A model generated the notes under the pieces. It did not search any database. It saw only the letters and a list, made by a program, of their open reading frames with translations, and was not told the origin of the DNA. A program made the translations under genes and the position numbers. Of a stretch of DNA of 64,000 bases, positions 1 through 8,225 are shown one piece after another. Each line of letters begins with the position of its first letter. The stretch's first letter is position 1. Source of the DNA: UBA668 sp038234785 (GTDB taxonomy: Bacteria > Actinomycetota > Acidimicrobiia > Acidimicrobiales > Ilumatobacteraceae); contig JBBQTC010000002.1 of NCBI GenBank assembly GCA_038234785.1, positions 57,664 to 121,663 on the forward strand, read 5' to 3'.

Positions 1-1050
1 ATCAACTACGCCAACGAGAAGGGACTCCTCGGCGACCTCAAGGCAGAGGTCACGATCGAGGACGACCAGTACAACAAGGATCTCACCCCCGGTGCGATCT
101 CCAAGCAGATCGACGCCGGTGTGAACATCTTCTCCGGCATCATCGGCTCCCCGAACAACGGCGCCGTGCGTGACACCCTCAACCAGGAGTGCATCCCGCA
201 GCTCAACGCCCTCACCGGTTCACCGGCGTGGGGCGATGTGGCCAACTACCCGTGGACCACCGGCATCCTGGTGCCGTACACCGTCGAGTCGAAGGTGTAC
301 GCGAAGCAGCTCGCCGAGCTGTACCCGCAGGGTGCGAACGTTGCGCTGTTCTACGTGAACAACGAGTTCGGTCAGGTGTACGCCGACGCCTTCAAGGAAC
401 TGGCGCCGGACTACAACCTCACCATCGTCGACGAGCAGACCATCGAGGCCACCGACTCCGCGCCGCCCACGTCGCAGATCACGAGCATCGCCTCCAAGAA
501 GCCTGACGTGATCATGGCGGTGCCGCTCGGCGCCGGCTGCATCGGGTTCCTCACCGAGGTCGCTGCTGCCAAGGCGCAGAACGCGGGCTGGACCCCGGCG
601 ACGTTCATCACCAACACCTGCGCCAGCAGCCTGATCCTCGGTGCCGCCGGCGCCGCGGCCGATGGGCTCTACACGTCGGGCAACCTCATCGACGTGACGG
701 CTCCGGCCAACGCCGATCTGCCCAACGTCAAGGAGTACCTCGACTATATGGCGTCGCAGAACCTCAGTGACATTGCCGCCACGGCAGCAGCCGGTTGGAC
801 CACGGCCGAGGTCACCATCGCCATCATCAAGCAGGCGATGGGCTCGCCCGACGGCCTGACCCGAGCGTCCATCATCAACGCTGCACGTGACTTCACGTAC
901 ACGCCGATGCTGGCCCGCGATGGCATTGTCGACAAGTCGATGGGCGAGGAAGATCCGTTCCTCTCCCAGTCGTTGCAGGTGCTGCAGTACAACGCCACCA
1001 CGGCGACGTTCACCGACGTCGGTTCGCTCATCACCGAATTCGAGAGCTGA
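1..1050 (+). CDS. ABC transporter substrate-binding protein, branched-chain amino acid type (5' partial)
   Basis: The reading frame is open from base 1, so the start and signal peptide lie outside the window; 349 residues remain. The protein resembles the periplasmic Leu/Ile/Val-binding family (Peripla_BP_6), which captures amino acids, amides or other small solutes outside the membrane for a LivHMGF-type importer. Visible family features are the two-lobe pattern with FYVNNEFGQVYADAFKE in the hinge region, a segment TSQITSIASKKPDVIM, and a C-terminal stretch reading DGLTRASIINAARDF. The ligand cannot be read from the sequence. A strong hairpin terminator follows, so this is the last gene of its operon. 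Family assignment is firm and substrate is unknown. Confidence 0.8.
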   Translation: MNYANEKGLLGDLKAEVTIEDDQYNKDLTPGAISKQIDAGVNIFSGIIGSPNNGAVRDTLNQECIPQLNALTGSPAWGDVANYPWTTGILVPYTVESKVYAKQLAELYPQGANVALFYVNNEFGQVYADAFKELAPDYNLTIVDEQTIEATDSAPPTSQITSIASKKPDVIMAVPLGAGCIGFLTEVAAAKAQNAGWTPATFITNTCASSLILGAAGAAADGLYTSGNLIDVTAPANADLPNVKEYLDYMASQNLSDIAATAAAGWTTAEVTIAIIKQAMGSPDGLTRASIINAARDFTYTPMLARDGIVDKSMGEEDPFLSQSLQVLQYNATTATFTDVGSLITEFES

Positions 1051-1077
1051 CCGAACTCCACACCGAACACGGATCAC

Positions 1078-1099
1078 GGCCCGCCCTTCGGGGCGGGCC
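1078..1099 (+). terminator. Intrinsic terminator with UUCG tetraloop
   Basis: A perfect 9-bp stem GGCCCGCCC / GGGCGGGCC closes on a TTCG tetraloop, 28 nt after the stop codon of the substrate-binding protein. The following bases are GTTCCG, so the U-tract is weak. The same TTCG loop is used by the terminator at 16547-16572. Confidence 0.75.
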
Positions 1100-1143
1100 G
1101 TTCCGCGTCCGGGGGCTACTGTGCCGCCGAGGAGGGAACCACC

Positions 1144-1983
1144 ATGCCCATCTCGCTCGCACAGCTGTCGACGATCCGATATGAGGTCGTCGACCCGGGA
1201 CCGCACGGGATTGCCGTCGTCACGCTCGACAGGCCGGCGAGCCGCAACGCCCAGAACAAGCGGATGACCTACGAGCTCAACGCGGCGTTCGACGACGCGT
1301 CGCGACGCGACGATGTGAAGGTGATCGTGCTCCAGGCCGATGGACCGCACTTCAGCAGCGGACACGACCTGCGCGACACCGAAGCCTTCTCCGAGTTCGA
1401 CACCGTGTCACCCAACGGTTCGTTCGCTGCCCCCGGTCAGGAGGGCCACCTGGCCTGGGAGGAGGAGCTCTACTTCCAGATGTGCTGGAGGTGGCGCAAC
1501 ATCCCCAAGCCGCTGCTCGCCGCGGCGCAGGGCAAGACGATCGCCGGAGGGCTGATGCTGCTGTGGGTCGCCGATGTCATCGTGGCCGCCGAGGACGCCT
1601 TGTTCAGCGACCCGGTCGTGGCCATGGGCGTCAACGGGGTCGAGTACTTCGCTCATCCCTGGGAGTTCGGTGCGCGGAAGGCGAAGGAGCTGCTGTTCAC
1701 CGGCGACTGGGTCACCGCCGCAGACGCACACCGACTCGGGATGGTCAACCATGTGGTGGCAACCGACGACCTGCGTCTGTTCGTGATGGCCATGGCCGCT
1801 CGCATCGCGCAGCGCCCCTCGTTCGCGCTGCGCCTTGCCAAGGAGAGCGTCAACCAGACACTGGATGCGCAGGGCCAGTTCAGCGCGCTGCGGGCAGCAT
1901 TCTCACTCCAACACCTCGGGCACGCGCACAATCGCGTCCGCTTCGGGATGCCGATCGATCCGGGTGCCGTCCGCCCGACGTGA
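1144..1983 (+). CDS. Enoyl-CoA hydratase/isomerase family protein
   Basis: This 279-residue protein has the crotonase fold, which stabilises an acyl-CoA enolate in an oxyanion hole. Both oxyanion loops are visible: HFSSGHDL at residues 69-76 and IAGGLMLLWVADV at about 133-145. The length is close to the family norm of 255-290. A Shine-Dalgarno sequence (GAGGAGGGA) lies 6-9 nt before the ATG, which fixes the start. It stands alone between a terminator and convergent genes. The exact acyl-CoA substrate and reaction (hydration, isomerisation or another crotonase chemistry) cannot be told. The insert between the two loops is long (about 55 residues), unlike short-chain hydratases. Confidence 0.85.
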   Translation: MPISLAQLSTIRYEVVDPGPHGIAVVTLDRPASRNAQNKRMTYELNAAFDDASRRDDVKVIVLQADGPHFSSGHDLRDTEAFSEFDTVSPNGSFAAPGQEGHLAWEEELYFQMCWRWRNIPKPLLAAAQGKTIAGGLMLLWVADVIVAAEDALFSDPVVAMGVNGVEYFAHPWEFGARKAKELLFTGDWVTAADAHRLGMVNHVVATDDLRLFVMAMAARIAQRPSFALRLAKESVNQTLDAQGQFSALRAAFSLQHLGHAHNRVRFGMPIDPGAVRPT

Positions 1984-1992
1984 CGGTGTCGT

Positions 1993-2283
1993 TCAGCCCT
2001 TCGGGATGCCGGACACGATCTCGAAGTTGCTCTTGTCCTTCACGATGAGGTCGAAGGTCCAGAACATGTCGTCGGCGCTCTTGGCGATGCACGTGAACGT
2101 GGCCCCCGCTTCGATCTTCGCCGGCTTGGTGCACTGCGCGTTCGTGAAGGTGGTGCCCACCTGTTTGCCGACCGCGTCGCTCTCGATGAACTTCTCCGCC
2201 GACTTCTGGAAGTCGGCGGTGTCCGCACTGCACGACACCAACAACGCAGCCCCTGCGAGCGCGGCCAACAGCGTCTTCTTCAT
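1993..2283 (-). CDS. Small lipoprotein, DUF4333-like
   Basis: A 96-residue exported protein. The N-terminus is a lipoprotein signal: basic MKK, a hydrophobic core, and lipobox LVSC with the acylated cysteine at position 18. The mature part has two further cysteines (51 and 65), the spacing seen in actinobacterial DUF4333 proteins, where they probably form a disulfide. An AG-rich Shine-Dalgarno (GGGAGAGGGAG) precedes the ATG. It is convergent with the crotonase gene, the two stops lying 9 bp apart. Function is unknown; anchoring to the outer face of the membrane is inferred from the lipobox. Confidence 0.75.
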   Translation of the reverse strand: MKKTLLAALAGAALLVSCSADTADFQKSAEKFIESDAVGKQVGTTFTNAQCTKPAKIEAGATFTCIAKSADDMFWTFDLIVKDKSNFEIVSGIPKG

Positions 2284-2318
2284 CGTCGAGTCTCCCTCTC
2301 CCTGGACGTTCGGTGACG

Positions 2319-3227
2319 CTATCCGGCAATCAACGCCACATCGGGCATTCGTCCGGCACGCATACGGCGCGCCGAGTCGACGGTGACGACTGCGAGGCCG
2401 ATCCACACGAGCGCGAACCCCATCACCCGCACCGCGGGCAGCGATTCGTCGTACAGCAGCCAGCCGATCAGGAAGTTCATCGTGGGCACGATGTACTGCA
2501 TCGGCCCGAGGATGCCGAGCGGAACTCGATGGGCGGCGTAGGCGAAGAGCGTCAGCGGCCCGACGGTGGCCAGGCCGGTCAGCAGCGCGAACACGAGCTC
2601 CTTGCCCGAGGCACTGTTGGGGATGCTGCCCGCACGTCCGGCGAGGATGGCCGCCACGGCGATGGCCGGTCCGACGAGGATGAATGCCTCGGCCGCCATG
2701 CTCTCGAGCGGGCTCAGGGGGACCTGCTTCTTGAGATACCCGTAGGTCGTCCACGAGACGGCGATCGCCAGCGCCAGCCACGGCACTCGACCGTACGACA
2801 GCGTGAGGACGACGACCGCCGCCACCGCGAAGGCCAGCGCGACTCGTTGAGCGAGTCGGAACGGCTCGTGCAGCACGAGCACACCGACCATCACCGTGCC
2901 GATCGGGGCGATGAAGTAGCCGAGTGCCGTCTCGAGCACGTGTTCGTGGACGACGGCCCACACGTACGACGTCCAGTTGATGGTGAGCAGCACGGCGGCT
3001 GCGGCGACGCGCATCAGCAGTGAGCGATCGTGGCGCAGGACCGACAGGTGCGACCACCGGCGGGTCGCCGTGAGCACGATGGTCATGACGACTGCGGCGG
3101 CGATGATCCGCCAGCCGATCAGCTCGAACGCGTCGAAGCGGTGCAGTTGCTTCCAGTAGATCGTCAGCAGCCCCCACACGACGTAGGCGACGAGGCCGGC
3201 GACGATGCCGGCGCGCTCTCGTTCCAT
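2319..3227 (-). CDS. EamA/RarD-family transporter
   Basis: A 302-residue integral membrane protein with about ten hydrophobic helices arranged as two EamA repeats. The opening motif VAYVVWGLLTIYWKQL and the later GYFIAPIGTVMVGVLVLHE and PLGILGPMQYIVPTMNFLIG segments match the RarD branch of the drug/metabolite transporter superfamily. The substrate is not predictable. The ATG begins 2 bp before the end of the preceding serine hydrolase gene on the same strand, so the two are probably co-transcribed. Upstream starts would run into that gene. Confidence 0.85.
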   Translation of the reverse strand: MERERAGIVAGLVAYVVWGLLTIYWKQLHRFDAFELIGWRIIAAAVVMTIVLTATRRWSHLSVLRHDRSLLMRVAAAAVLLTINWTSYVWAVVHEHVLETALGYFIAPIGTVMVGVLVLHEPFRLAQRVALAFAVAAVVVLTLSYGRVPWLALAIAVSWTTYGYLKKQVPLSPLESMAAEAFILVGPAIAVAAILAGRAGSIPNSASGKELVFALLTGLATVGPLTLFAYAAHRVPLGILGPMQYIVPTMNFLIGWLLYDESLPAVRVMGFALVWIGLAVVTVDSARRMRAGRMPDVALIAG

Positions 3228-3229
3228 GG

Positions 3230-4345
3230 TCAGGGTTGCAGCAGGTCGAGCACCAGGCCGTGGAGATCCGCGGCGCGGCGGAACTCGACACGAGGGTCCT
3301 GGTGCAGGGTGTCGTGGAGGAACGAGAAGCTGATCCCGCTGATGGGATCGCACCAGTTGAGTTGTCCGCCTGCACCGGCATGCCCGAACGCGGCGGGAGC
3401 TGCCGGCATCCAGCGATGGAGGTGGTAGCCGTCGTTGCCCGAGACATATCCGGCGATGGTGCGGTTGGCCGGGACCCCATCGGTGGCGCTGACACTGGCG
3501 TTGCGCACCGTGCCGATTGCATCCGCGCGCCACGCCTCGGGGAACACGCCGCCGTTGTTGTGGAGGAAGTGCTGGTAGATGCGCGCCATGTCGGCCGCGC
3601 CGGCGATCCCTCCGCCACCGGGAATGCCGACGCGCTGGGCCCGGACGTCGTTGAGCGACAGCAACAGCTCCGGTCCCACCGACGCCAGCGGGACGAGATC
3701 GGGCCGGCCGTACGTGGCCACGAGCAGCGACTCGTCCGTGGGGTACTCACCGGCGAGGCGCACCGTGACCGGCGTCGGATCCGTGGCCGCCGGGCCGAGC
3801 ACGGCGCCGACGCCGGCGGGCTGGGCGACGCGTTCGTGCACGACATCGATGTACGACCGCCCGGTGAGCGACTCGAGCAGTTCGGCGATCACCCAGTGCG
3901 CGGCCACGGGGTGGTACTCGGTGCGCGACCCCGCCGGCCAGTCGAGGTGCCACTCTGCGAACTGGGAGCGCCGTCCTTCGCTCGTGCCCCAGTTGGCGGG
4001 CCCCATCGGGGCTTGTGGGAACCCGCCTTGCATGGTGAGCAGCTGCAGGATCGTGACGTCGTCCTTGCCGTGGTGGCCGAATTCGGGCAGGTAGTGGGCG
4101 ACGGGCGTCGTGAGGTCGAGGGTGCCGTCGCCGAGGTGGGGCAGCAGGGACATCGCCACGAGCGCCTTCGTGGCGGAGAAGATCACGAAGCGGCTGTCGT
4201 CGTCGGCGGCGCCGAAGGACTGGAACGCAGCCACCTCCCCGTCGAGCCCAATTGCAACCTGCGCGGCGGTGAGGAGACCCTCGTCGACCTCGTGCTGGAT
4301 GTGGGCGGCCAGGGCGTCGAGCCCGGTACGGGAGAGGCTGGTCAT
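3230..4345 (-). CDS. Serine hydrolase of the beta-lactamase class C / esterase family
   Basis: A 371-residue protein of the penicillin-binding-protein-like hydrolase group (often annotated esterase EstB or beta-lactamase-related). The catalytic SxxK motif is S57-A-T-K60. The second motif is Y144-H-P in place of the usual YxN/YxS, and HAGAGG near residue 330 replaces the KTG box, as in esterase-like members. No signal peptide is seen, so it is probably cytoplasmic. Its ATG follows TACTGT (4353-4358, minus strand) by 7 nt, suggesting a leaderless transcript that continues into the RarD gene. Esterase or peptidase activity is inferred; true beta-lactamase activity is unlikely. Confidence 0.8.
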   Translation of the reverse strand: MTSLSRTGLDALAAHIQHEVDEGLLTAAQVAIGLDGEVAAFQSFGAADDDSRFVIFSATKALVAMSLLPHLGDGTLDLTTPVAHYLPEFGHHGKDDVTILQLLTMQGGFPQAPMGPANWGTSEGRRSQFAEWHLDWPAGSRTEYHPVAAHWVIAELLESLTGRSYIDVVHERVAQPAGVGAVLGPAATDPTPVTVRLAGEYPTDESLLVATYGRPDLVPLASVGPELLLSLNDVRAQRVGIPGGGGIAGAADMARIYQHFLHNNGGVFPEAWRADAIGTVRNASVSATDGVPANRTIAGYVSGNDGYHLHRWMPAAPAAFGHAGAGGQLNWCDPISGISFSFLHDTLHQDPRVEFRRAADLHGLVLDLLQP

Positions 4346-4406
4346 GATCCCTACAGTACGAGAGGTCACCCGTGGGGACGGGGTCGGCAGACAATGGGGG
4401 TGCTCG

Positions 4407-5207
4407 ATGACAGACGTACGGGTCGAACGGGTCGGGCAGGTCGACGTGATCACGATCGATCGACCCGAGGTCCGCAACGCGTTGCGCTTCCAGAGCTACG
4501 ACGAGTTGGAGTCCGCCGTGCGCGACACCACGGCGAGATGTCTCGTCATCACCGGCACCGATCCGGCGTTCTGCTCCGGCGACGACGTCCGCGAGGTCAT
4601 GGGCGGCGGCGAGGTCATGGGCGGCGGTGAGGTCATGGGCGGCGGCGACGGTCCGAAGCCGACGAAGGTGGCGCCGCGGCTCACCCCCGCGGCAGCGGCG
4701 CTGCTGCACAGCAACGTCCCCATCGTCGCGGCCGTGAACGGAGCCGCCGTCGGGTGGGGGATGGAACTGGCGCTGATGGCCGACCTGCGGGTCGCATCCG
4801 ATCGAGCCAAGTTCGGCGAGCTCTTCGTGCTGCGCGGCTTGTGCAGCGATGTCGCCGGCATCGGTCGCCTCGCCCAGCTCGTCGGCCGCGAGCGGGCCGC
4901 GGAGATGCTGTTCACCGGCAACGTCATCGATGCCGAGACGGCGGAACGATGGGGGCTCGTCGGACGTCGGGTCGCCCACGAGGAGCTGATGCCGACGGCG
5001 CTCGAGCTCGCCCACACCGTCGCCTCGCGCCCTCCGCTGGCCGTCGCGCAGCTGAAGGTCGGGCTCCGTCGAGCCCTCGACCCGGACTGGGTGGAGCTGG
5101 GGGAGTGGGTGTCGCGTACCCTCGGTGACCTGTTCCGCACCGAGGATCACCGCGAAGGCGTGCGTTCGTTCCTCGAACGTCGTCCCCCCACGTTCACCGG
5201 TCGCTGA
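4407..5207 (+). CDS. Enoyl-CoA hydratase/isomerase family protein with an internal hexapeptide repeat
   Basis: A 266-residue crotonase, divergent from the serine hydrolase. Oxyanion loop one is FCSGDDVRE (about residues 53-61) and loop two is NGAAVGWGMELALMADLR (about 112-130). Between them sits an in-frame threefold repeat of Glu-Val-Met-Gly-Gly-Gly (residues 63-80), encoded by three near-identical 18-bp units. Crotonases have a disordered loop here, so the repeat may be tolerated and not functional. The start is the ATG at 4407; an out-of-frame ATG at 4394 was excluded. The C-terminal helix ends in FLERRPPTF, typical of the family. The substrate is unknown. Confidence 0.85.
   Translation: MTDVRVERVGQVDVITIDRPEVRNALRFQSYDELESAVRDTTARCLVITGTDPAFCSGDDVREVMGGGEVMGGGEVMGGGDGPKPTKVAPRLTPAAAALLHSNVPIVAAVNGAAVGWGMELALMADLRVASDRAKFGELFVLRGLCSDVAGIGRLAQLVGRERAAEMLFTGNVIDAETAERWGLVGRRVAHEELMPTALELAHTVASRPPLAVAQLKVGLRRALDPDWVELGEWVSRTLGDLFRTEDHREGVRSFLERRPPTFTGR
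4593..4646 (+). repeat. Three tandem 18-bp units inside a crotonase gene
   Basis: The unit GAGGTCATGGGCGGCGGY is repeated three times without gaps; only its last base varies (C, T, C). Each copy encodes EVMGGG, so copy number can change without shifting the frame. Confidence 0.95.
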
Positions 5208-5215
5208 TCGCGCTC

Positions 5216-5297
5216 CGGCTTCTGGGCAGGTACCTTCCCGCGGCGGCGTCTGGTCCGGAATCTTCCCGGAAGCCGGGAAGATTCTTTCCCAGAACGG
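5216..5297 (+). repeat. Dispersed intergenic repeat, copy A (forward)
   Basis: First of four related elements (others at 21929, 27193 and, reversed, 39006). It opens with CGGCTTCTGGGCAG, carries TTCCCG, then CTGGTCCG, and then a perfect 12-bp inverted repeat GAATCTTCCCGG-AAG-CCGGGAAGATTC split into arms at 5258-5269 and 5273-5284, and closes with CCCAGAACGG. It fills the gap between a crotonase gene and pgl, both on the plus strand. It could act as a terminator for the crotonase mRNA. Confidence 0.85.
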
Positions 5298-5389
5298 TGC
5301 AGGCGGGCCGGGGGAGTGGGGAGCGGAGCGCGGTGGGGACCGGGGTGGGAAACGCCCCTGGCGACACCGATGCGTGGCAGGCTGGAGGG

Positions 5390-6055
5390 ATGGACGTTCG
5401 TGTCGCCGCCGACGCAGAGGCTGCGGCCGTCGAAGCTGCCGGGTGGGTGGCCTTCCAACTGCGCAGCGCGGTGCGCCGTCGCGGCGCGGCGACCATCGCC
5501 GTCAGCGGGGGCACGACGCCCGCCCGGATGTTCGCGTCCCTCGCGTCCCTCGTCGTGCCGTGGGAGTCGGTGACCGTCTTCCAGGTCGACGAGCGCGTCG
5601 CCCCAGCCGGTGATCCGGCACGGAACCTGAAGTTGCTCGACGCCCTGCCCAGTCGCGGACACCACCGCCGACCGATGCCCGTGAATGCTGCCCACCTGGC
5701 GGCAGCGGCCCGCCGCTACGCCGCTGGCCTGCCGGAGCAGTTCGACGTGGTGCACCTCGGGCTGGGCGATGACGGGCACACTGCGTCGTGGCCGCCCGGC
5801 GACCCCGTCATCGATGCGGTGGACAAAGTGGCGCTGAGCGAGATGTATGCCGGGTTCGTCCGCATGACGCTGACGCCCATCGTGGTCAACGCGGCGCGGC
5901 ATCGACTGGTGCTCGCTGCGGGTGCGAACAAGGCTCGTCCGGTGCGGCATTGGTTGTTGGGCGACAACACTCTCCCGATCCAGCGCATCCGTCGCGCTGA
6001 CACGGTCCTGGTGCTCGACACCGAGGCTGCATCGATGCTGGCGCCGCTGCGCTGA
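5390..6055 (+). CDS. pgl: 6-phosphogluconolactonase
   Basis: A 221-residue member of the glucosamine/galactosamine-6-phosphate isomerase superfamily, lactonase branch. It hydrolyses 6-phosphogluconolactone to 6-phosphogluconate in the oxidative pentose phosphate pathway. Diagnostic features are SGGTTP (residues 39-44), FQVDERVAP, and LGLGDDGHTASWPPG (about 121-135), which distinguishes lactonases from isomerases. The length fits the family. GGAGGG runs almost into the ATG, leaving too little spacing for a normal Shine-Dalgarno. It stands 42 bp before pgi, consistent with a small central-carbon cluster. zwf and gnd are not in the window. Confidence 0.88.
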   Translation: MDVRVAADAEAAAVEAAGWVAFQLRSAVRRRGAATIAVSGGTTPARMFASLASLVVPWESVTVFQVDERVAPAGDPARNLKLLDALPSRGHHRRPMPVNAAHLAAAARRYAAGLPEQFDVVHLGLGDDGHTASWPPGDPVIDAVDKVALSEMYAGFVRMTLTPIVVNAARHRLVLAAGANKARPVRHWLLGDNTLPIQRIRRADTVLVLDTEAASMLAPLR

Positions 6056-6097
6056 TCCGGCGACGGTGTCGGCCGACGCTGGCTAGCGTCACGGGCA

Positions 6098-7702
6098 ATG
6101 GACATCACCTCCACCCCCGAATGGACGACGCTCCTCTCGACCCCGGTTCCGTCGCACATGCGCGCGCTGTTCGCCGACGATCCGGGACGCGCTCAGCGTT
6201 ACCTCGCCACGGTCGGCGACCTCCGGGTCGACTACTCCAAGCATCTGCTCGACGACGACGTGCTGAGTGCTCTCCTCGCCGTCGCCCGGGCGGCGGATGT
6301 CGCCGGTCGACGTGATGCGATGTTCGCCGGCGAGCAGATCAACACCACCGAGCGTCGCGCCGTGCTCCACACCGCGTTGCGCGCACCGCGAGCGGCGCGC
6401 GTGCTGGTCGACGGGCACGACGTCATCCCGGACGTCTACGAGGTCTTACAGCGGATGAGTGTGTTCGCCGACCGTGTGCGCGGCGGTGCATGGACCGGTG
6501 CGACCGGGTTGCCGATCCGCACGGTGGTCAACATCGGGATCGGTGGCAGCGACCTGGGGCCGGCGATGGCCTATCTCGCCACCGAGGCGTTCGGGCGCCG
6601 TGACCTCAGCTGTCGGTTCGTGAGCAACGTGGACGGCGCCGACATCACCGACAACCTCGCCGATCTCGACCCCGCGACGACCCTCGTCGTGGTGAGCTCC
6701 AAGACCTTCACCACCATCGAGACGATCACCAACGCGACCGAAGCGCGGCGATGGTTGGCCGCCGCGCTCGGCGATGATGCCGTCGCCAAGCACTTCGTCG
6801 CCGTGAGCACGAACGCCGAGAAGGTGGCCGAATTCGGCATCGACACGAGCAACATGTTCGGGTTCTGGGACTGGGTCGGTGGCCGCTACTCCGTGGACTC
6901 GGCCATCGGCCTGTCGCTGATGATCTCGATCGGACCCGACAACTTCCGCGAGTTCCTCGCCGGGTTCCACACCGTCGACGAACACTTCCGCACGACACCG
7001 TTCGAGCGGAACGTCCCCGTGATCCTCGGCATGCTCGGCATCTGGTATCACAACGTGCTCGGCGCGCAGACCAAGGCCGTCCTGCCCTACGCCCACGAAC
7101 TGCGCCGGTTCCCCGCCTACCTGCAGCAGCTCGACATGGAGAGCAACGGCAAGCGTGTGCGACTCGATGGCGGGGAGGTCACCACCACCACTGGGCCGAT
7201 CGTGTGGGGCGAGCCCGGCACCAACGGCCAGCATGCGTTCTACCAACTCCTGCATCAGGGCACCCGGCTGGTCCCGATCGATTTCATCGGCTTCGCTCGT
7301 CCCAACCATTCGCTGCTCGCCCAGCACGACCTGTTGATGGCGAACCTGTTCGCGCAGGGTGAGGCGCTCGCCTTCGGCAAGACGCTCGCCGAGGTCGTCG
7401 CCGAAGGGATCCCCGAGCATCAACAGGCCCACCGCGTCTTCCCGGGCAACCGGCCGAGCACGACGATCCTCGCACCGCAGCTCACGCCGTTCGTGCTCGG
7501 CGAACTCATCGCGCTCTACGAGCAGATCGTGTTCGTCCAGGGTGCGGTCTGGGGCGTGAACAGCTTCGATCAGTGGGGCGTCGAACTGGGCAAGGCGCTC
7601 GCCAATCGGATCACGCCGGAACTCGCCGGCTCCGACGAACCACGGCACGACTCGAGCACCAACGAACTCATTCGGTGGTATCGCTCGGCGCGAGGTGGCT
7701 GA
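6098..7702 (+). CDS. pgi: Glucose-6-phosphate isomerase
   Basis: A 534-residue phosphoglucose isomerase that interconverts glucose 6-phosphate and fructose 6-phosphate in the cytoplasm. Signature segments are visible: VNIGIGGSDLGPAMA (substrate phosphate region), SSKTFTTIETITNA, FGFWDWVGGRYSV, QQLDMESNGKRV (with the active-site Glu) and NSFDQWGVELGK near the C-terminus. The length is typical of the long bacterial form. TAGCGT at 6084-6089 lies 8 nt before the ATG, compatible with a leaderless or very short leader mRNA. Its last 35 bases overlap the convergent gene at 7668-8126. Confidence 0.95.
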   Translation: MDITSTPEWTTLLSTPVPSHMRALFADDPGRAQRYLATVGDLRVDYSKHLLDDDVLSALLAVARAADVAGRRDAMFAGEQINTTERRAVLHTALRAPRAARVLVDGHDVIPDVYEVLQRMSVFADRVRGGAWTGATGLPIRTVVNIGIGGSDLGPAMAYLATEAFGRRDLSCRFVSNVDGADITDNLADLDPATTLVVVSSKTFTTIETITNATEARRWLAAALGDDAVAKHFVAVSTNAEKVAEFGIDTSNMFGFWDWVGGRYSVDSAIGLSLMISIGPDNFREFLAGFHTVDEHFRTTPFERNVPVILGMLGIWYHNVLGAQTKAVLPYAHELRRFPAYLQQLDMESNGKRVRLDGGEVTTTTGPIVWGEPGTNGQHAFYQLLHQGTRLVPIDFIGFARPNHSLLAQHDLLMANLFAQGEALAFGKTLAEVVAEGIPEHQQAHRVFPGNRPSTTILAPQLTPFVLGELIALYEQIVFVQGAVWGVNSFDQWGVELGKALANRITPELAGSDEPRHDSSTNELIRWYRSARGG

Positions 7703-8126
7703 GGTTCTGGGCCCACCGTGCCGGGTCGGGCACGATCACTCCCATCGTGGCCACTCCCTCGCCGGTCTGCCATCGGACGCGGAGCCAATGTCGCCGGTTG
7801 CGCCTCCAGTGGCGCCGGAGTCGGAGCGCCGAGGTGAGGTCGACCTTGGTGATCTGGAGGACCGGGATCTCGACGACCTGGTGCGGTACACCTCGGCTGA
7901 CGAACACGAGGAGGTCCGCGTTGAGCGCGAGGACGCCATTGCCGTGGAGGCGAGGCACGTGCGGGCCATCGAATCCGCCCAGCACGACACGGTCGGAGTG
8001 CTCGGCATCGCGAACGGCGGGATGCGCCTCGGCGGCGCGCAGCGTGCGCTCCTCCAGCCATAGCGCGACACCGACGGCGGCAGCGATCACGAGGACCACG
8101 ATGAGGACGCCGACCGAGGGGTTCAC
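7668..8126 (-). CDS. Hypothetical single-pass membrane protein
   Basis: A 152-residue protein I do not recognise. Residues about 5-23 form one hydrophobic helix (VGVLIVVLVIAAAVGVALWL), followed by a soluble, Arg-rich domain with a beta-strand pattern and a tail reading DPARWAQNLSHLAP. The shape resembles small PH-like membrane-anchored proteins, but this is only an impression. The start is GTG at 8126. The 3' end runs 35 bp into the end of pgi on the opposite strand. Codon third positions are strongly G/C, supporting a real gene. Confidence 0.6.
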   Translation of the reverse strand: MNPSVGVLIVVLVIAAAVGVALWLEERTLRAAEAHPAVRDAEHSDRVVLGGFDGPHVPRLHGNGVLALNADLLVFVSRGVPHQVVEIPVLQITKVDLTSALRLRRHWRRNRRHWLRVRWQTGEGVATMGVIVPDPARWAQNLSHLAPSDTTE

Positions 8127-8225
8127 CTCAGTGCTCGTCCGCCCACGGAATGTGATCCATCCGCACAGTGTGTCACCAGGGGGATCGCGACGCGTGGGAT
8201 TCTGAGTGAGGCGTCGGTCACACGG

